A DNA stretch of 64,000 bases from Shewanella colwelliana ATCC 39565 (GCF_000518705.1 NZ_JAEC01000014.1:62001-126000), one strand, 5' to 3'. Counted from the first letter of the stretch, positions 17,840-27,786 are shown. Translations and numbers: made by a program. The notes: generated by a model not told the origin, from the sequence alone.

Positions 17840-18184
17840 CGGTTACCTTGGATATGAGTAAAAGCGAATATTGGCAGCCATTATGCCATGCTCAAATAAG
17901 AAGACTATGATCTCGACGGCAGTTTTTTCCATAGACGTCGATTACCTCCCCCGAAATCCCTTTAAAAGCCACAGCTTTACCAATAACCAAAGGGAGATCA
18001 GTAGCCTAAGCCGTATGAAACCCAAGAGTCCTCGCAAGCCTACCTCTATTATTCACAGTTTAAAACCCAGTGAATAATAACTATTTGTATTTAAAAACAT
18101 TAAGTTAAGTAAATATGGTTGCATTTCAAAGTGTGGTTTAACACAATAGCAGGGCTTAAGAATGACTATGAATAAGGAAGTAAA
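17840..18184. other. Intergenic region between moeA and the ferritin gene, with a hairpin
   Basis: 345 bp of divergent leader. At 18047-18079 there is a perfect 10-bp inverted repeat (TATTATTCAC / GTGAATAATA) with a 13-nt spacer, about 105 bp before the ferritin start. No Fur-box-like sequence is evident by eye. A short plus-strand frame (17871-18077) has no ribosome site and looks non-coding. Confidence 0.45.
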
Positions 18185-18709
18185 ATGCTGGCACAAACGA
18201 TGATTGATCAGTTGAACGCGCAAATTAATGTGGAGTTCTTCTCCTCAAATCTCTACCTACAGATGAGCGCTTGGTGTGAAGACAAGGGTTTTGAGGGTGC
18301 CGCAAAATTTATGCGTACCCACGCAGATGAAGAGATGCAACATATGCACCGTCTATTCACTTACGTAAGTGAAACCGGTGGCATGCCGCTACTCGGCGCC
18401 ATTGAAGCGCCGCAAGCTGAATTCGACTCACTGCTTGCGCTATTTGAATACACTTATGAACATGAACAGATGATCACAAGTAAGATTAACGCTTTAGCTC
18501 ATGCCGCCTTTACTAACCAAGATTACTCCACGTTTAATTTCCTACAGTGGTATGTCTCAGAGCAACATGAAGAGGAAAAGTTGTTTAAGTCTATCGTCGA
18601 TAAGATCCGTTTAGTGGGTGAAGATGGCAAGGCGCTATTTTTTGTTGATAAAGACTTGGCCCAAATGGCTGTTGAAGAATCTGCAAGCATAATGACTGCT
18701 GCTGTCTAG
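18185..18709 (+). CDS. ftnA: Non-haem ferritin (bacterial FtnA type)
   Basis: A 174-residue four-helix-bundle iron-storage protein. All ferroxidase-site residues of E. coli FtnA are at the same numbers: Glu17, Glu50, His53, Glu94, Gln127 and Glu130. It oxidises Fe(II) and stores the mineral in a 24-mer shell in the cytoplasm. It has a good AAGGAAG site before the ATG and its own terminator. Single-gene unit. Confidence 0.96.
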   Translation: MLAQTMIDQLNAQINVEFFSSNLYLQMSAWCEDKGFEGAAKFMRTHADEEMQHMHRLFTYVSETGGMPLLGAIEAPQAEFDSLLALFEYTYEHEQMITSKINALAHAAFTNQDYSTFNFLQWYVSEQHEEEKLFKSIVDKIRLVGEDGKALFFVDKDLAQMAVEESASIMTAAV

Positions 18710-18730
18710 CACATCAAGACTTGTGATTAA

Positions 18731-18755
18731 GGGCAGCTTAGCTGCCCTTTTTTAT
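18731..18755 (+). terminator. Intrinsic terminator after ferritin
   Basis: GGGCAGC-TTA-GCTGCCC stem followed by a run of T residues on the plus strand. Confidence 0.92.
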
Positions 18756-18774
18756 TGATGATTTTTGTATACGG

Positions 18775-21700
18775 CTATGCGGTTTCCCAATTAAGCTCTA
18801 TCTCTTCAAGCTGCGTTTTAGCTGCATCCGCCAACAACTCAATAATATCCACTTCCGCTAACGGACGAGAAATAAGATAACCTTGAACGTAATCACAGCC
18901 TAATCCCTGTAAGAACTCTTGCTGCGCCATATTTTCAACCCCTTCCGCAACCAGCTTCATATCTAAACTTTGGCCCATCATGATAATAGCCTTGATCAGA
19001 TTAGCATCAGCCTTATCTTCAAGCATATTGTCGACAAAGCTCTTATCTATCTTGATCACAGAGATAGGGAAACGCTTGAGGTAACTCAATGATGAATAGC
19101 CCGTACCAAAATCATCTAGGTAGATTTCAACCCCAAGCGCTCTGATAGCATTAAGTGCATTGAGTGCCTGCTCAGTATCTGCCATCAACATAGATTCAGT
19201 GATCTCAATATGTAAAGATTGCGGCGCGATATCAAACTTTTGCAGCAAACCATTCAATAAGCAGGCAAATTCATTGGCATGTGAATGCACTAACTGGCGG
19301 CTAGATACGTTAATAGCCATATTGATCAGGTAGCCTTTTTCATGCCAGCCCTTCAAGTCACTTAACGCCTGCTGCAACACCCACTCACCTATCGGTTCAA
19401 TCAGCCCTGTTTCCTCCGCAATAGGGATAAATTGATCAGGCGGTATCAACCCCTTCTTAGGATCAAGCCAACGTACTAAAGCTTCGACAGCGATAATCTG
19501 CTCGGTCTGGTTATCGATTATTGGTTGGTAATGAAGACAAAACTCTTGTTGTAATACCGCTCGGCGCAGACTCTGCTCTAACGTGATCCGCTCGAGCATA
19601 TCTTTGTTCATGTCTGATGAGAAAAAGCTAAAGTTGTTACGACCATCTCCTTTGGCTTGATACATTGCGGTTTCGGCATTGCGCGTCAACACCTCAACTT
19701 CTTGGCCATTGGTTGGATAACAGCTGACGCCAATGCTGGCGGAGATCAAGATCTCGTTACGGTTGATGCCAAATGGTGAGGACAAATGAGAAATGATCTG
19801 CTCAGCGCGCTCTTCTATACGGCCTTGATGCTCAACATGCCCCATCACCATTACAAACTCATCACCACTTAAACGAGAGACAAAATCATATTGCTCTAGT
19901 AAAGATTCAAGTCTTGCTGCGACAATTTGCAATAGCTCGTCACCAATACTGTGGCCGTATATGTCATTGACATATTTAAAGCGATCTAAGTCGATAAAGA
20001 GTACTGATACAGAGCAAGATTTTTGCTCGGCAATCTGCAACATCTGTTGCAACCTAACGTTATAAAGCTGACGATTGGGCAGATTAGTTAGCGCATCATA
20101 GTTACTCTTATACCAGATATCTTTTTCATATTTCTTGCGGTTACTAATATCAAGAAATAAGCCGATATGCTGGATAACTTCACCCTGTTCGTCTTTCACC
20201 ACAGTGATGGCAAGATACTCTGGGTAGACTTGCCCATTCTTACGTTTATTCCAAATCTCACCCTGCCATTTACCGTATTGCTTTAGCGACTCCCACATTT
20301 GCACATAAAAATGATGTGGCTGCTGATTGGAGTTAAGCAAAGAAGGGCTCCGCCCTTTTACCTCGTCGAAATCATAACCTGTGATTTGGGTAAATGCCGG
20401 ATTCACCGCCTCGATATGATTATCCTTATTAGTGACCACTATCCCTTCAGCACAATATTTAAATACTGCTTCGGCCACATTAAGTTGACGGTTTGCCTTA
20501 AGACGCTCGTTAAGCATAAGGTTCAATGCCTTCGACATCTTGGCAACCTCATCAGTACCGTCCACAGGCACTGTAAGCTGTAAGTCGGTATCTTTAGCCA
20601 TGCGCTGCATCACAGTGGAGATCGTTGAAATACGCTCGATTAAATTGTTTACGATAAAGCGTCCTACCACAAGCAATAGTATGATGTTACATATGGCAGC
20701 AAGCACTCCAAGTAGCAAATAAAACAATGACTCACGCTTCTGCGCTAAGCTAAGCTCCGCGATATTTTCGGTTAATTGGGTACTGGCAGAATATAGGTAA
20801 GCAATAGCCTCACTCGACGCTTGCCACCACTCTTCACTGGAAACGATAGGCGTTTGAAACTGCAGTTTACTCAAGGCTTGTAGCATAGGCTCATCATTGA
20901 GGCGAACTTGGCGGTCCTGTTCTACTATGGGCACTCCCTCACCCTTTAACCGTACCAGCAAATCTAAATGGCGATGATACTCCTCGACTGTACTAGCAAG
21001 CTGTTCTAGGGCACCGAGTTGGCTTGATGTCAGATAACTTAACTGCCTCGCCTCATCTAGCTTAAGCCAAAATTTGTGTAAATTACGCTCGAATGCAGAA
21101 ATATATTCAGGCTCTCCCCGCAACAGAAAGTTTTTAAAATTATGGATCATCCCACCATAACCCATCGCCTCGCTCATCTGACGCCCCAAGGCGACCAGCG
21201 CGATTTGTGATCTCACTTGCTCCCGCATCAAGCTAACCTTATGGCTGGCATCATTATTTAAACTGTTTTGAATAATGGGCAAGTTAGCCTCTAAAGCGGT
21301 TGAAACAAGTTCTATTTCGGCTACATCTAACGCACTCTCCACTGAACTCAAGGCTAAATAAGCTGCTGGTTCAACCTTACTTGATGCAAGCAGTCGGTTC
21401 ATTAACCCCCTTTCTTGCCCAGCCAACTCCTGAATTTTAAGAATATTAATCAAATCATGATAAGACTTGGCCTGCAGTGTATTTTGCGTCCGCATCTGAA
21501 TTTGGGAAATAATCACTAATAGGTGGTGGGAGAAATCACGGTAAAATTTTTGCGGTTCATCCGCTTTAAGTTGATCGACATCGATACGTGCTTGTTTTAA
21601 TTCAGCCCGCAATGCTTTTATCTGCTCAAAGTTTTGTTGTAGGTTAACCGCTTGTCTGCTTGCCTGAGCATAAGAGCGATTAAAATCGGCTAATTCGCGG

Positions 21701-22005
21701 CTATTAAGAAAAACACTAACCTGTTCGTCAGTGATGGTGCGTTGCGCCATCAGGCGTCGATGAAACTGTTCTTGGTCGCTGCCAATATAACCAGCAGAAA
21801 GACCACGTTCTTTTTGCACCTCGAAAATGAGCTGCTCAACTTGTTGAGTGATACCTATCGCAAGGGAATTACTCTGTGCTGCAAAGTAGCGTTCGGCGAG
21901 TTCAGTCATCCTAAGCGTGCCAAACAGTACAAAAAGTAACATTGGAATAGCCGCAAGCAGAATTAACTTTTGATTCAGGCTAAACCGATTGAGTACAGAT
22001 GACAT
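18775..22005 (-). CDS. NIT-sensor diguanylate cyclase/phosphodiesterase (NIT-HAMP-PAS-GGDEF-EAL)
   Basis: A roughly 1076-residue membrane protein for cyclic-di-GMP turnover. A first transmembrane helix (about 13-31) is followed by a periplasmic nitrate/nitrite-sensor (NIT) domain with KERGLSAGYIGS near 65-76. A second transmembrane helix lies near 435-460, then HAMP, PAS (EAVFKYCAEGIVVTNKDNHI), a GGDEF domain whose motif is SGDEF, and a C-terminal EAL domain. EAL catalytic residues all appear present (EALVRW, NVSSRQL, EITES, DDFGTGYSS, KIDKSF, AEGVE). The phosphodiesterase half is therefore probably active; the cyclase half may be active or regulatory. The ATG at 22005 has AAGGAG eight bases upstream and is preferred over the ATG at 22032. 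Confidence 0.9.
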   Translation of the reverse strand: MSSVLNRFSLNQKLILLAAIPMLLFVLFGTLRMTELAERYFAAQSNSLAIGITQQVEQLIFEVQKERGLSAGYIGSDQEQFHRRLMAQRTITDEQVSVFLNSRELADFNRSYAQASRQAVNLQQNFEQIKALRAELKQARIDVDQLKADEPQKFYRDFSHHLLVIISQIQMRTQNTLQAKSYHDLINILKIQELAGQERGLMNRLLASSKVEPAAYLALSSVESALDVAEIELVSTALEANLPIIQNSLNNDASHKVSLMREQVRSQIALVALGRQMSEAMGYGGMIHNFKNFLLRGEPEYISAFERNLHKFWLKLDEARQLSYLTSSQLGALEQLASTVEEYHRHLDLLVRLKGEGVPIVEQDRQVRLNDEPMLQALSKLQFQTPIVSSEEWWQASSEAIAYLYSASTQLTENIAELSLAQKRESLFYLLLGVLAAICNIILLLVVGRFIVNNLIERISTISTVMQRMAKDTDLQLTVPVDGTDEVAKMSKALNLMLNERLKANRQLNVAEAVFKYCAEGIVVTNKDNHIEAVNPAFTQITGYDFDEVKGRSPSLLNSNQQPHHFYVQMWESLKQYGKWQGEIWNKRKNGQVYPEYLAITVVKDEQGEVIQHIGLFLDISNRKKYEKDIWYKSNYDALTNLPNRQLYNVRLQQMLQIAEQKSCSVSVLFIDLDRFKYVNDIYGHSIGDELLQIVAARLESLLEQYDFVSRLSGDEFVMVMGHVEHQGRIEERAEQIISHLSSPFGINRNEILISASIGVSCYPTNGQEVEVLTRNAETAMYQAKGDGRNNFSFFSSDMNKDMLERITLEQSLRRAVLQQEFCLHYQPIIDNQTEQIIAVEALVRWLDPKKGLIPPDQFIPIAEETGLIEPIGEWVLQQALSDLKGWHEKGYLINMAINVSSRQLVHSHANEFACLLNGLLQKFDIAPQSLHIEITESMLMADTEQALNALNAIRALGVEIYLDDFGTGYSSLSYLKRFPISVIKIDKSFVDNMLEDKADANLIKAIIMMGQSLDMKLVAEGVENMAQQEFLQGLGCDYVQGYLISRPLAEVDIIELLADAAKTQLEEIELNWETA

Positions 22006-22315
22006 CGAAAGCGCTCCTTGCTTGATTATCATGAGAGCAGACGCTTATTTAAAGGTCTGAGATAAGTACCATAGCCGATACTTAGTGTCACTCCTAGTTC
22101 ACTAAAGTCTAATCTATATCACGGAAAAAGATGCTCAACGTCAAAATAATGACTAAGTCATTATTTTTTAATGCCATTTACTTAATTGTTATCGGTTGCT
22201 TTAACACTTTGCAGAAAAATTCATACAAAAGTATGAACTAGAAAAGAGACAAAATTGAAAACAATTTATAAACAAAGAGCCAAATATAGGCTCTTTGTTT
22301 ATTTTTCCCACCTAA
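22006..22315. other. Intergenic region between ribB and the c-di-GMP gene, with a 25-bp palindrome
   Basis: About 310 bp. A near-perfect palindrome with 12-bp arms spans 22143-22167, centred on TGACTAAGTCA and roughly 140 bp upstream of the sensor gene start. The ribB terminator lies at 22268-22302. The palindrome could be an operator for the c-di-GMP gene or a second terminator (it is followed by TTTTT on the plus strand only). Confidence 0.5.
22268..22302 (-). terminator. Intrinsic terminator after ribB
   Basis: A 14-bp perfect stem (core AACAAAGAGCC / GGCTCTTTGTT) with a 7-nt loop, A/T-flanked on both sides, directly after the ribB stop. Confidence 0.8.
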
Positions 22316-22969
22316 TTACCCCGCTTTAGCAACCTGTGATAAGCGATAGCTAACGATATCTTCAATCGTTAGAACAGGCATCTGATGTTTAGTACCAAAC
22401 GCGATGATTTCGGGCAACCTAGCCATGGTGCCATCAACATTGGTCACTTCACACAACACACCTGCGGCTTTTAAACCAGCTAGCTGCATTAGATCAATCG
22501 TGCCTTCAGTATGACCACGGCGCGTTAATACACCACCAGGCTGTGCGCGTAGCGGATAAACATGCCCTGGACGAGCCAGATCTGCTGGGGTAGCACTATC
22601 TGCTATCGCCGCTTTAATCGTTGTTACTCTGTCGGCAGCTGAAACTCCAGTGGTAACACCCACTTTTGCCTCAATACTAACGGTAAATGCCGTACCGTAT
22701 TGGCTCGAGTTATCTTCTACCATAGGTGGCAATTGTAATTGCTGAACTTTTTCATCGGGTAAACATAAGCAGACAATACCGCTGCACTCGCGTATAAGCA
22801 GAGCCATCTGCTCATTGGTTAAGTGCTCTGCGGAATAGATAAGATCACCTTCGTTTTCTCGGTCTTCATCGTCAACAACGAGAACACCTTGGCCTGCTCG
22901 TAGTGCGGTTAGTGCGGCTTCGACACGAGCATGCGCATCACCAAAACGAGAGAGTAAAGACTGATTCAT
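22316..22969 (-). CDS. ribB: 3,4-dihydroxy-2-butanone-4-phosphate synthase
   Basis: 217 residues. It converts ribulose 5-phosphate to the four-carbon precursor of riboflavin. The acidic metal-binding motif [11 protein letters not shown] (about 33-43), the [10 protein letters not shown] motif and HxY-type [19 protein letters not shown] segment are intact. It is a single-domain protein without a RibA fusion, as in E. coli. AAGGA precedes the ATG at 22969. Expression is inferred to be controlled by the FMN riboswitch in its long leader. Confidence 0.96.
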   Translation of the reverse strand: MNQSLLSRFGDAHARVEAALTALRAGQGVLVVDDEDRENEGDLIYSAEHLTNEQMALLIRECSGIVCLCLPDEKVQQLQLPPMVEDNSSQYGTAFTVSIEAKVGVTTGVSAADRVTTIKAAIADSATPADLARPGHVYPLRAQPGGVLTRRGHTEGTIDLMQLAGLKAAGVLCEVTNVDGTMARLPEIIAFGTKHQMPVLTIEDIVSYRLSQVAKAG

Positions 22970-23144
22970 GGTTAAATCCTTAGTAAGACTAATAAAATGG
23001 TTTTTTTCCAGAATCAGGGCGTACAGAAAATCACATCACCGCCCCCATAAGGTTCAGTAACGCTGGATAAGAGTGCACAGTAATCAGTCACAAAGCCACG
23101 GCCAATGAGAGACCACAGCATGTAGCGATATTGAGCTCTTATAT

Positions 23145-23345
23145 TCTCTTTCATCCGGACTTAGTGCAGTTAAAACCCTAATTGGTTTAAATGCTCATTA
23201 CCGTCGGCTCTGGAATACTCTACATGGCGTAAAGGTCACCAGATCTGCTGACCCTAAATCAACATTGATCTAGGCGCTCGCGGGCTTACATCACATTAAG
23301 TGACTATCACCGCCGGTGGGGAATCTCACCCCGCCCTGAGAACTT
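23145..23345 (-). promoter_or_regulatory. FMN riboswitch (RFN element) of ribB
   Basis: On the minus strand the conserved RFN blocks appear in order: CAGGGCGGGGTGAGATTCCC, ACCGGCGGT, AAGCCCGCGAGCG, GTCAGCAGATCTGGTG, CCAGAGCCGACGGT and AGTCCGGATGAAAGAG. These are the hallmarks of the FMN-binding aptamer. It ends about 175 bp before the ribB start. I do not see an obvious T-run terminator in that gap, so translational or Rho-dependent control is possible, as in E. coli ribB. Confidence 0.97.
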
Positions 23346-23490
23346 GCTTTCCGGTGAGGAAAGCGACGATATGGTGCGCTTATTTTATTCAAATAACAAG
23401 TGAGAGAGTGACAAGCATAACCTAGATCACCTAAGCTCTATTTTTCAGATATTCAGCGGTCCTCTCCATCGACATAAGGTCTTAGTTCAG

Positions 23491-25551
23491 ATGCCATCTA
23501 TACAACCACCAATTGCCAAAAAGCTGCCTCATCTGCACAAAAACCATGGTATCAATCGTGTCGATAACTATCACTGGATGCGTGATGATAAGCGTGAAGC
23601 CCCCGAAGTCTTGGCGCACTTAACCGCTGAAAATGACTATCACCAAGCCAAGTTTGCGCCATTTAAATCACTGCAAACATCACTCTTTGAAGAGTTAATC
23701 GGCCGATTAGATAAAGATGAGTCGAGCGCCCCCTACTATTGGCATAATCACTGGTACATGAGCCGCTATCAGCAAGGCGGTGAGTACCCTATCATCTCAC
23801 GCAAACCACAGTTGACAGACGAGGAGCAGATATTACTCGACGTCAATTTGCGCGCCATGGGTCATGAGTTTTTTGGCTTAGGAGGTTTCAGCGTCAGCCC
23901 GGACGAATCCTTGTTGGCTTTCAGCGAAGATACCCTGAGCCGCCGCATCTATACCATTGAGATAAAAGATCTCAATACGGGTCAAATGCTAGCAGATAAG
24001 CTAGAGGGCACCGATGGCAGTTTAGTATGGGCCAGTGATAATCTGCACCTATTCTATATTGCCAAAGATCCGCAAACCCTCCTAGGCTATCAAGTATTCC
24101 GCCACCAACTAGGCCAACCTCAATCCCAAGACGTACTCGTCTATGAGGAGCAAGATGACAGTTTTTATCTGTCATTATCCAAGACCTTAGATGAAACGCT
24201 TATTCTGCTCCACCACGACAGTACAGAAACCACAGCAGTGTCGCTACTCGACAGCCATCAGCCATTAGGTCACTTTATGCCGCTACTTGAACGGGAGCAG
24301 GGGCATGAGTACTCAATCGCCAAACGAGGTGAGCAATTGTATATCCTCACCAATTGGGAGGCGGTTAATTTCCGCTTAATGACGGTGTCACGCTCAAAAG
24401 CTCATGACAAAGAAAGCTGGCAAGAGGTTATCGGCGCCAAGTCAGGCCGTCGTATTGAAGATGTCCTGCTACTCAGTGACTATCTCGTGGTACAAAGTCG
24501 TCAATCGGGTCTGAGCCAGATTGAAGTTCGTCCTTTTAATGGTGAAGCTCACTACCAACTCGCTTTCGATGACCCAGCTTATGTCGTTGGCTTTGATGTC
24601 AACCCAAGTCAACATAGTCGTCAACTTCGTATTTTCTACTCCAGTCCCACAACGCCCGAGTCCATCTATCAATACGATCTCAGTCAGCCATCGACAAAGG
24701 TTTTGCTCAAACAGGAAAATGTGCTCGGTGACTTTAACCGTGACAATTATCGCGCAGAGCGACTATTTGTTAATGCGCGAGATGGTCAAGCGGTCCCCGT
24801 GACTTTAGTCTATCGAATCGACCGGTTTAAAAAAGATGGCACGAACCCACTATACCAATATGGTTACGGTGCATACGGATACACCATAGATGCGGACTTT
24901 GACAGCGCCGTCATCAGCTTGCTCGACAGAGGGTTCGTTTATGCCATTGCCCATGTCAGAGGCGGCGAGATGCTCGGCAGGCCATGGTATGACGATGGCC
25001 GCTTGTTAAATAAACAAAATAGCTTTAATGATTTTATCGATGTGACCCATGCTCTGGTAAATCAAGGTTATGCCGAACAACATAAAGTGGTCGCCGCTGG
25101 CGGCAGTGCCGGAGGCCTATTAATGGGCGGTGTGATAAATCAAGATGCAAACAGTTACTTTGCCGTGGCCGCTCACGTGCCATTTGTCGACATCGTCACG
25201 ACTATGCTTGATGAGTCACTCCCTTTAACCACCAATGAATATGACGAATGGGGCAACCCTAATGAAGCTGAAGCATTTAACTATATGCTGAGTTATTCGC
25301 CCTATGATCAAGTTAAGGCACAAGACTATCCGCACATACTCGTGACCACGGGCTTACACGACTCACAAGTACAGTATTTTGAACCCGCTAAATGGGTGGC
25401 AAAACTACGCGAATTAAAAACGGATCGAAACCTGCTGCTTTTCCAAACCGATATGGATGCTGGACACGGTGGGAAAAGTGGCCGATACCGCCATTATCAG
25501 GATACCGCCCAAGAGTATGCCTTTTTTATCGGCCTACTAGAGCAGTCTTAA
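23491..25551 (+). CDS. ptrB: Oligopeptidase B (protease II), S9 family serine peptidase
   Basis: 686 residues: an N-terminal beta-propeller (about 70-400) and a C-terminal alpha/beta-hydrolase. The catalytic serine is Ser539 in GGSAGG. The expected Asp and His are in TTGLHDSQVQYFEP and DAGHGGKSGR. No signal peptide, so it is cytosolic. It cleaves short peptides after Arg or Lys; E. coli PtrB is the same length with Ser532. AAGG lies about 11 bases before the ATG. It is divergent from ribB and overlaps closely with the next small gene. Confidence 0.94.
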   Translation: MPSIQPPIAKKLPHLHKNHGINRVDNYHWMRDDKREAPEVLAHLTAENDYHQAKFAPFKSLQTSLFEELIGRLDKDESSAPYYWHNHWYMSRYQQGGEYPIISRKPQLTDEEQILLDVNLRAMGHEFFGLGGFSVSPDESLLAFSEDTLSRRIYTIEIKDLNTGQMLADKLEGTDGSLVWASDNLHLFYIAKDPQTLLGYQVFRHQLGQPQSQDVLVYEEQDDSFYLSLSKTLDETLILLHHDSTETTAVSLLDSHQPLGHFMPLLEREQGHEYSIAKRGEQLYILTNWEAVNFRLMTVSRSKAHDKESWQEVIGAKSGRRIEDVLLLSDYLVVQSRQSGLSQIEVRPFNGEAHYQLAFDDPAYVVGFDVNPSQHSRQLRIFYSSPTTPESIYQYDLSQPSTKVLLKQENVLGDFNRDNYRAERLFVNARDGQAVPVTLVYRIDRFKKDGTNPLYQYGYGAYGYTIDADFDSAVISLLDRGFVYAIAHVRGGEMLGRPWYDDGRLLNKQNSFNDFIDVTHALVNQGYAEQHKVVAAGGSAGGLLMGGVINQDANSYFAVAAHVPFVDIVTTMLDESLPLTTNEYDEWGNPNEAEAFNYMLSYSPYDQVKAQDYPHILVTTGLHDSQVQYFEPAKWVAKLRELKTDRNLLLFQTDMDAGHGGKSGRYRHYQDTAQEYAFFIGLLEQS

Positions 25552-25555
25552 GGGG

Positions 25556-25852
25556 ATGGCAGACTCAATTAAAAACGCAACAGCCATGAGTGATGCTGTG
25601 TGGTACTTGTATATGATCCGCTGCCGCCAAGGGCAACTCTATACTGGTATCACTACCGATATAGCGAGACGGTTTAAGGAGCATCAAACCGGTGGTGCCA
25701 AAGCCGCCAAATACCTTAAAGGCAAGGGGCCATTAAAGCTCTGTTACCAAGAACAAGTAGGCAACCACTCTGCGGCGCTAAAAAGAGAGATAGTAGTAAA
25801 AAAGCTCAACAAGAATGCAAAACTTGCATTGATACAAAGTGATGCAAGCTAA
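25556..25852 (+). CDS. GIY-YIG nuclease-domain protein (UPF0213/YhbQ-like)
   Basis: A 98-residue single-domain protein with the GIY-YIG motif variant YLYMIRC...LYTGITTDIARRFKEHQTGGAKAAKYLKG. The Tyr, Arg and downstream Glu/Lys of the fold are present. UPF0213 proteins may act on damaged or recombining DNA; the role here is not known. The ATG at 25556 lies four bases after the ptrB stop with AAGG almost adjacent, suggesting translational coupling. The ATG at 25586 is the alternative. Confidence 0.85.
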   Translation: MADSIKNATAMSDAVWYLYMIRCRQGQLYTGITTDIARRFKEHQTGGAKAAKYLKGKGPLKLCYQEQVGNHSAALKREIVVKKLNKNAKLALIQSDAS

Positions 25853-26019
25853 ATACCTCTTGGAAATATATTTTTATTAATTATTTTCAACAAGTAACGT
25901 AAAAAAATTCGCTAACCCGCTAAATAAATCATGTCATTCTTTAGTATAATGCCAACACCGCTTTACTTGGTGGTAACAATTCATTAATGTAACCTCCCTT
26001 TGTGTAATTTAAGATACTA

Positions 26020-26844
26020 ATGGGTATAACATTCCAGGCAACGGCTCAAGGAGTGCCGGCGCAAGATAAGTATCAAGGACGAGAATACATCGGATTATTG
26101 TTGGTCATGTTGAGTTTTCATCTGCTGACACTAAACAACGCAACCAATTTAAGTGTGTTCCAACTCTTCAATCAACTGCCTGTTTACCTTCCTGATTGGC
26201 TGTTGCTTACCATCACAGATCTTGGCAATGGCGTCACCTTAGGTGTGATCACCCTCTGTTGTATCGTTAAACGTCCTGAATTACTGTTAAGGGTTATTGT
26301 GGCGAGTGCTCTATCTCTGATCTTAGTCCCTATGTTAAAACAGTATTTTGATGCACCTCGACCCGCGGTATTGTTAGAGACGCTTAATATTGTTGGTGAA
26401 ATCAGGTTGAAGCATAGTTTCCCTTCCGGACATACCGCCAGTGCTTTTCTATTTGCTGGTACGCTATTTTTTGCCTATCAACAACGCAGTATTAAGTTGC
26501 TAGCCATTAGTTTTGCCACGCTAGTTGGGCTATCACGCTTAGCCGTTGGCGCACATTGGCCACAAGACGTCATTATGGGGGCTTTTGTCGGCTTATTCTG
26601 TGCGGCCTGTGCGGCGCAATTACCAAAGCTAACACTCAATCTGCGTAATCACTGTTATCTGTTGAGCTTTCTTTGGTTGGTGCTGGTTATTTGCGAACTC
26701 GACAAAAGTTTTGATAAAGAGCTTATTTGGCAAGTATTGTTATTGCGCTGGGGGCTGCTGTGCCTAGCTGGCCTGCTCATTCTTCGACAATATCGCACAC
26801 TAACTTTTCCTAGTGCTAAACGAAAGCCCCAGTATCCAGCATAA
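26020..26844 (+). CDS. PAP2-family membrane phosphatase, copy 1
   Basis: A 274-residue integral membrane phosphatase with all three PAP2 motifs: KQYFDAPRP, SFPSGHTAS and SRLAVGAHWPQD. About six transmembrane segments are expected. Family members dephosphorylate undecaprenyl pyrophosphate, phosphatidylglycerophosphate or phosphatidic acid; the substrate here is unresolved. The ribosome site is weak. It is followed at once by a paralogue of nearly equal length. Confidence 0.88.
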   Translation: MGITFQATAQGVPAQDKYQGREYIGLLLVMLSFHLLTLNNATNLSVFQLFNQLPVYLPDWLLLTITDLGNGVTLGVITLCCIVKRPELLLRVIVASALSLILVPMLKQYFDAPRPAVLLETLNIVGEIRLKHSFPSGHTASAFLFAGTLFFAYQQRSIKLLAISFATLVGLSRLAVGAHWPQDVIMGAFVGLFCAACAAQLPKLTLNLRNHCYLLSFLWLVLVICELDKSFDKELIWQVLLLRWGLLCLAGLLILRQYRTLTFPSAKRKPQYPA

Positions 26845-26958
26845 GCAAGGAGCATAGGCGACCTGTACAGCCTAAAACTCGACAATAACCTAGGACATTC
26901 ACGCTTCCTTCACAACCCACAGGGTAAACTGGTGCCTCAGCATTATGCGAGGCACCTT

Positions 26959-27786
26959 ATGAGTCGTTTATTTTCAAGCAACATAATCTCTACCACTGGC
27001 AAGAAAACCTTGCAAAACAGGGCGTTTATAGTACTGCTGTGCACTCTATTTGTTTGTTATCTATTGATGTTAAACCAGCATATTAACTTAGCTGCGTTTA
27101 GGCTTATTAATGACAACTCACCAGAAATCTCGCCTTGGCTACAATGGGTTATCACAGATCTTGGCAATGGCGTCACACTAGGTGCGGTTATGCTGTGTTG
27201 CTTAATCAAACGCCCAGAGCTAACCCCGCGAGTGCTCTGTGCCAGCATACTATCGCTTGCTTTATTGCCATTACTTAAACAGTATTTCGATGCGCCACGA
27301 CCAGCAGCCGTATTGGATATACTTAATGTTGTAGGTGAGGTGCGCACCCAGCATAGTTTTCCTTCTGCTCACAGCAGCAGCGCCTTTCTGTTTGCAGGCA
27401 CTTTAATGCTTGCAGGCCAATTTTCTCGCTACCTATGGCTTTTCATTCTCATGGCATCCATGGCCGCTGTATCACGCGTTTTGGTCGGAGCACACTGGCC
27501 CATAGATGTCGTTGCGGGGGCAATGACGGGCCTATCTTGCGCCTATTTTGCGTCACATGTGCCACTGGTTCGTCTACCTAAAAATGCCATATTAATTATA
27601 TTCTCGGTAATTCTAGTCACACTGATTAGTTGTGAATTATCTGAAAGTATGGATAAAAATATTATTTGGCAGGTTATCGTTATGCGGTGGTCGGTGATAG
27701 GTTTGGCTTCAATCTTACTGGTGCCAGAGCTTAAGCGCTATTTTTACATCGAACGTAAACAGCGTGGGGTCATCCCCTCGCTTTAG
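26959..27786 (+). CDS. PAP2-family membrane phosphatase, copy 2
   Basis: About 275 residues and clearly paralogous to the preceding gene: the same WLxxxITDLGNGVTLG, KQYFDAPRP, LNVVGEVR and VGAHWPxDV blocks, with a long identical nucleotide stretch around ITDLGNGVT. The second motif reads SFPSAHSSS, so the usual Gly of PSGH is Ala; the catalytic His is kept. The ATG at 26959 follows GAGG; a GTG at 26932 is less likely. A tandem duplication that has diverged. Confidence 0.87.
   Translation: MSRLFSSNIISTTGKKTLQNRAFIVLLCTLFVCYLLMLNQHINLAAFRLINDNSPEISPWLQWVITDLGNGVTLGAVMLCCLIKRPELTPRVLCASILSLALLPLLKQYFDAPRPAAVLDILNVVGEVRTQHSFPSAHSSSAFLFAGTLMLAGQFSRYLWLFILMASMAAVSRVLVGAHWPIDVVAGAMTGLSCAYFASHVPLVRLPKNAILIIFSVILVTLISCELSESMDKNIIWQVIVMRWSVIGLASILLVPELKRYFYIERKQRGVIPSL

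Noticed and set aside
17871..18077. A 68-codon open frame before ferritin
   Set aside because: It starts at TTG with no ribosome site and the protein is low-complexity basic sequence.
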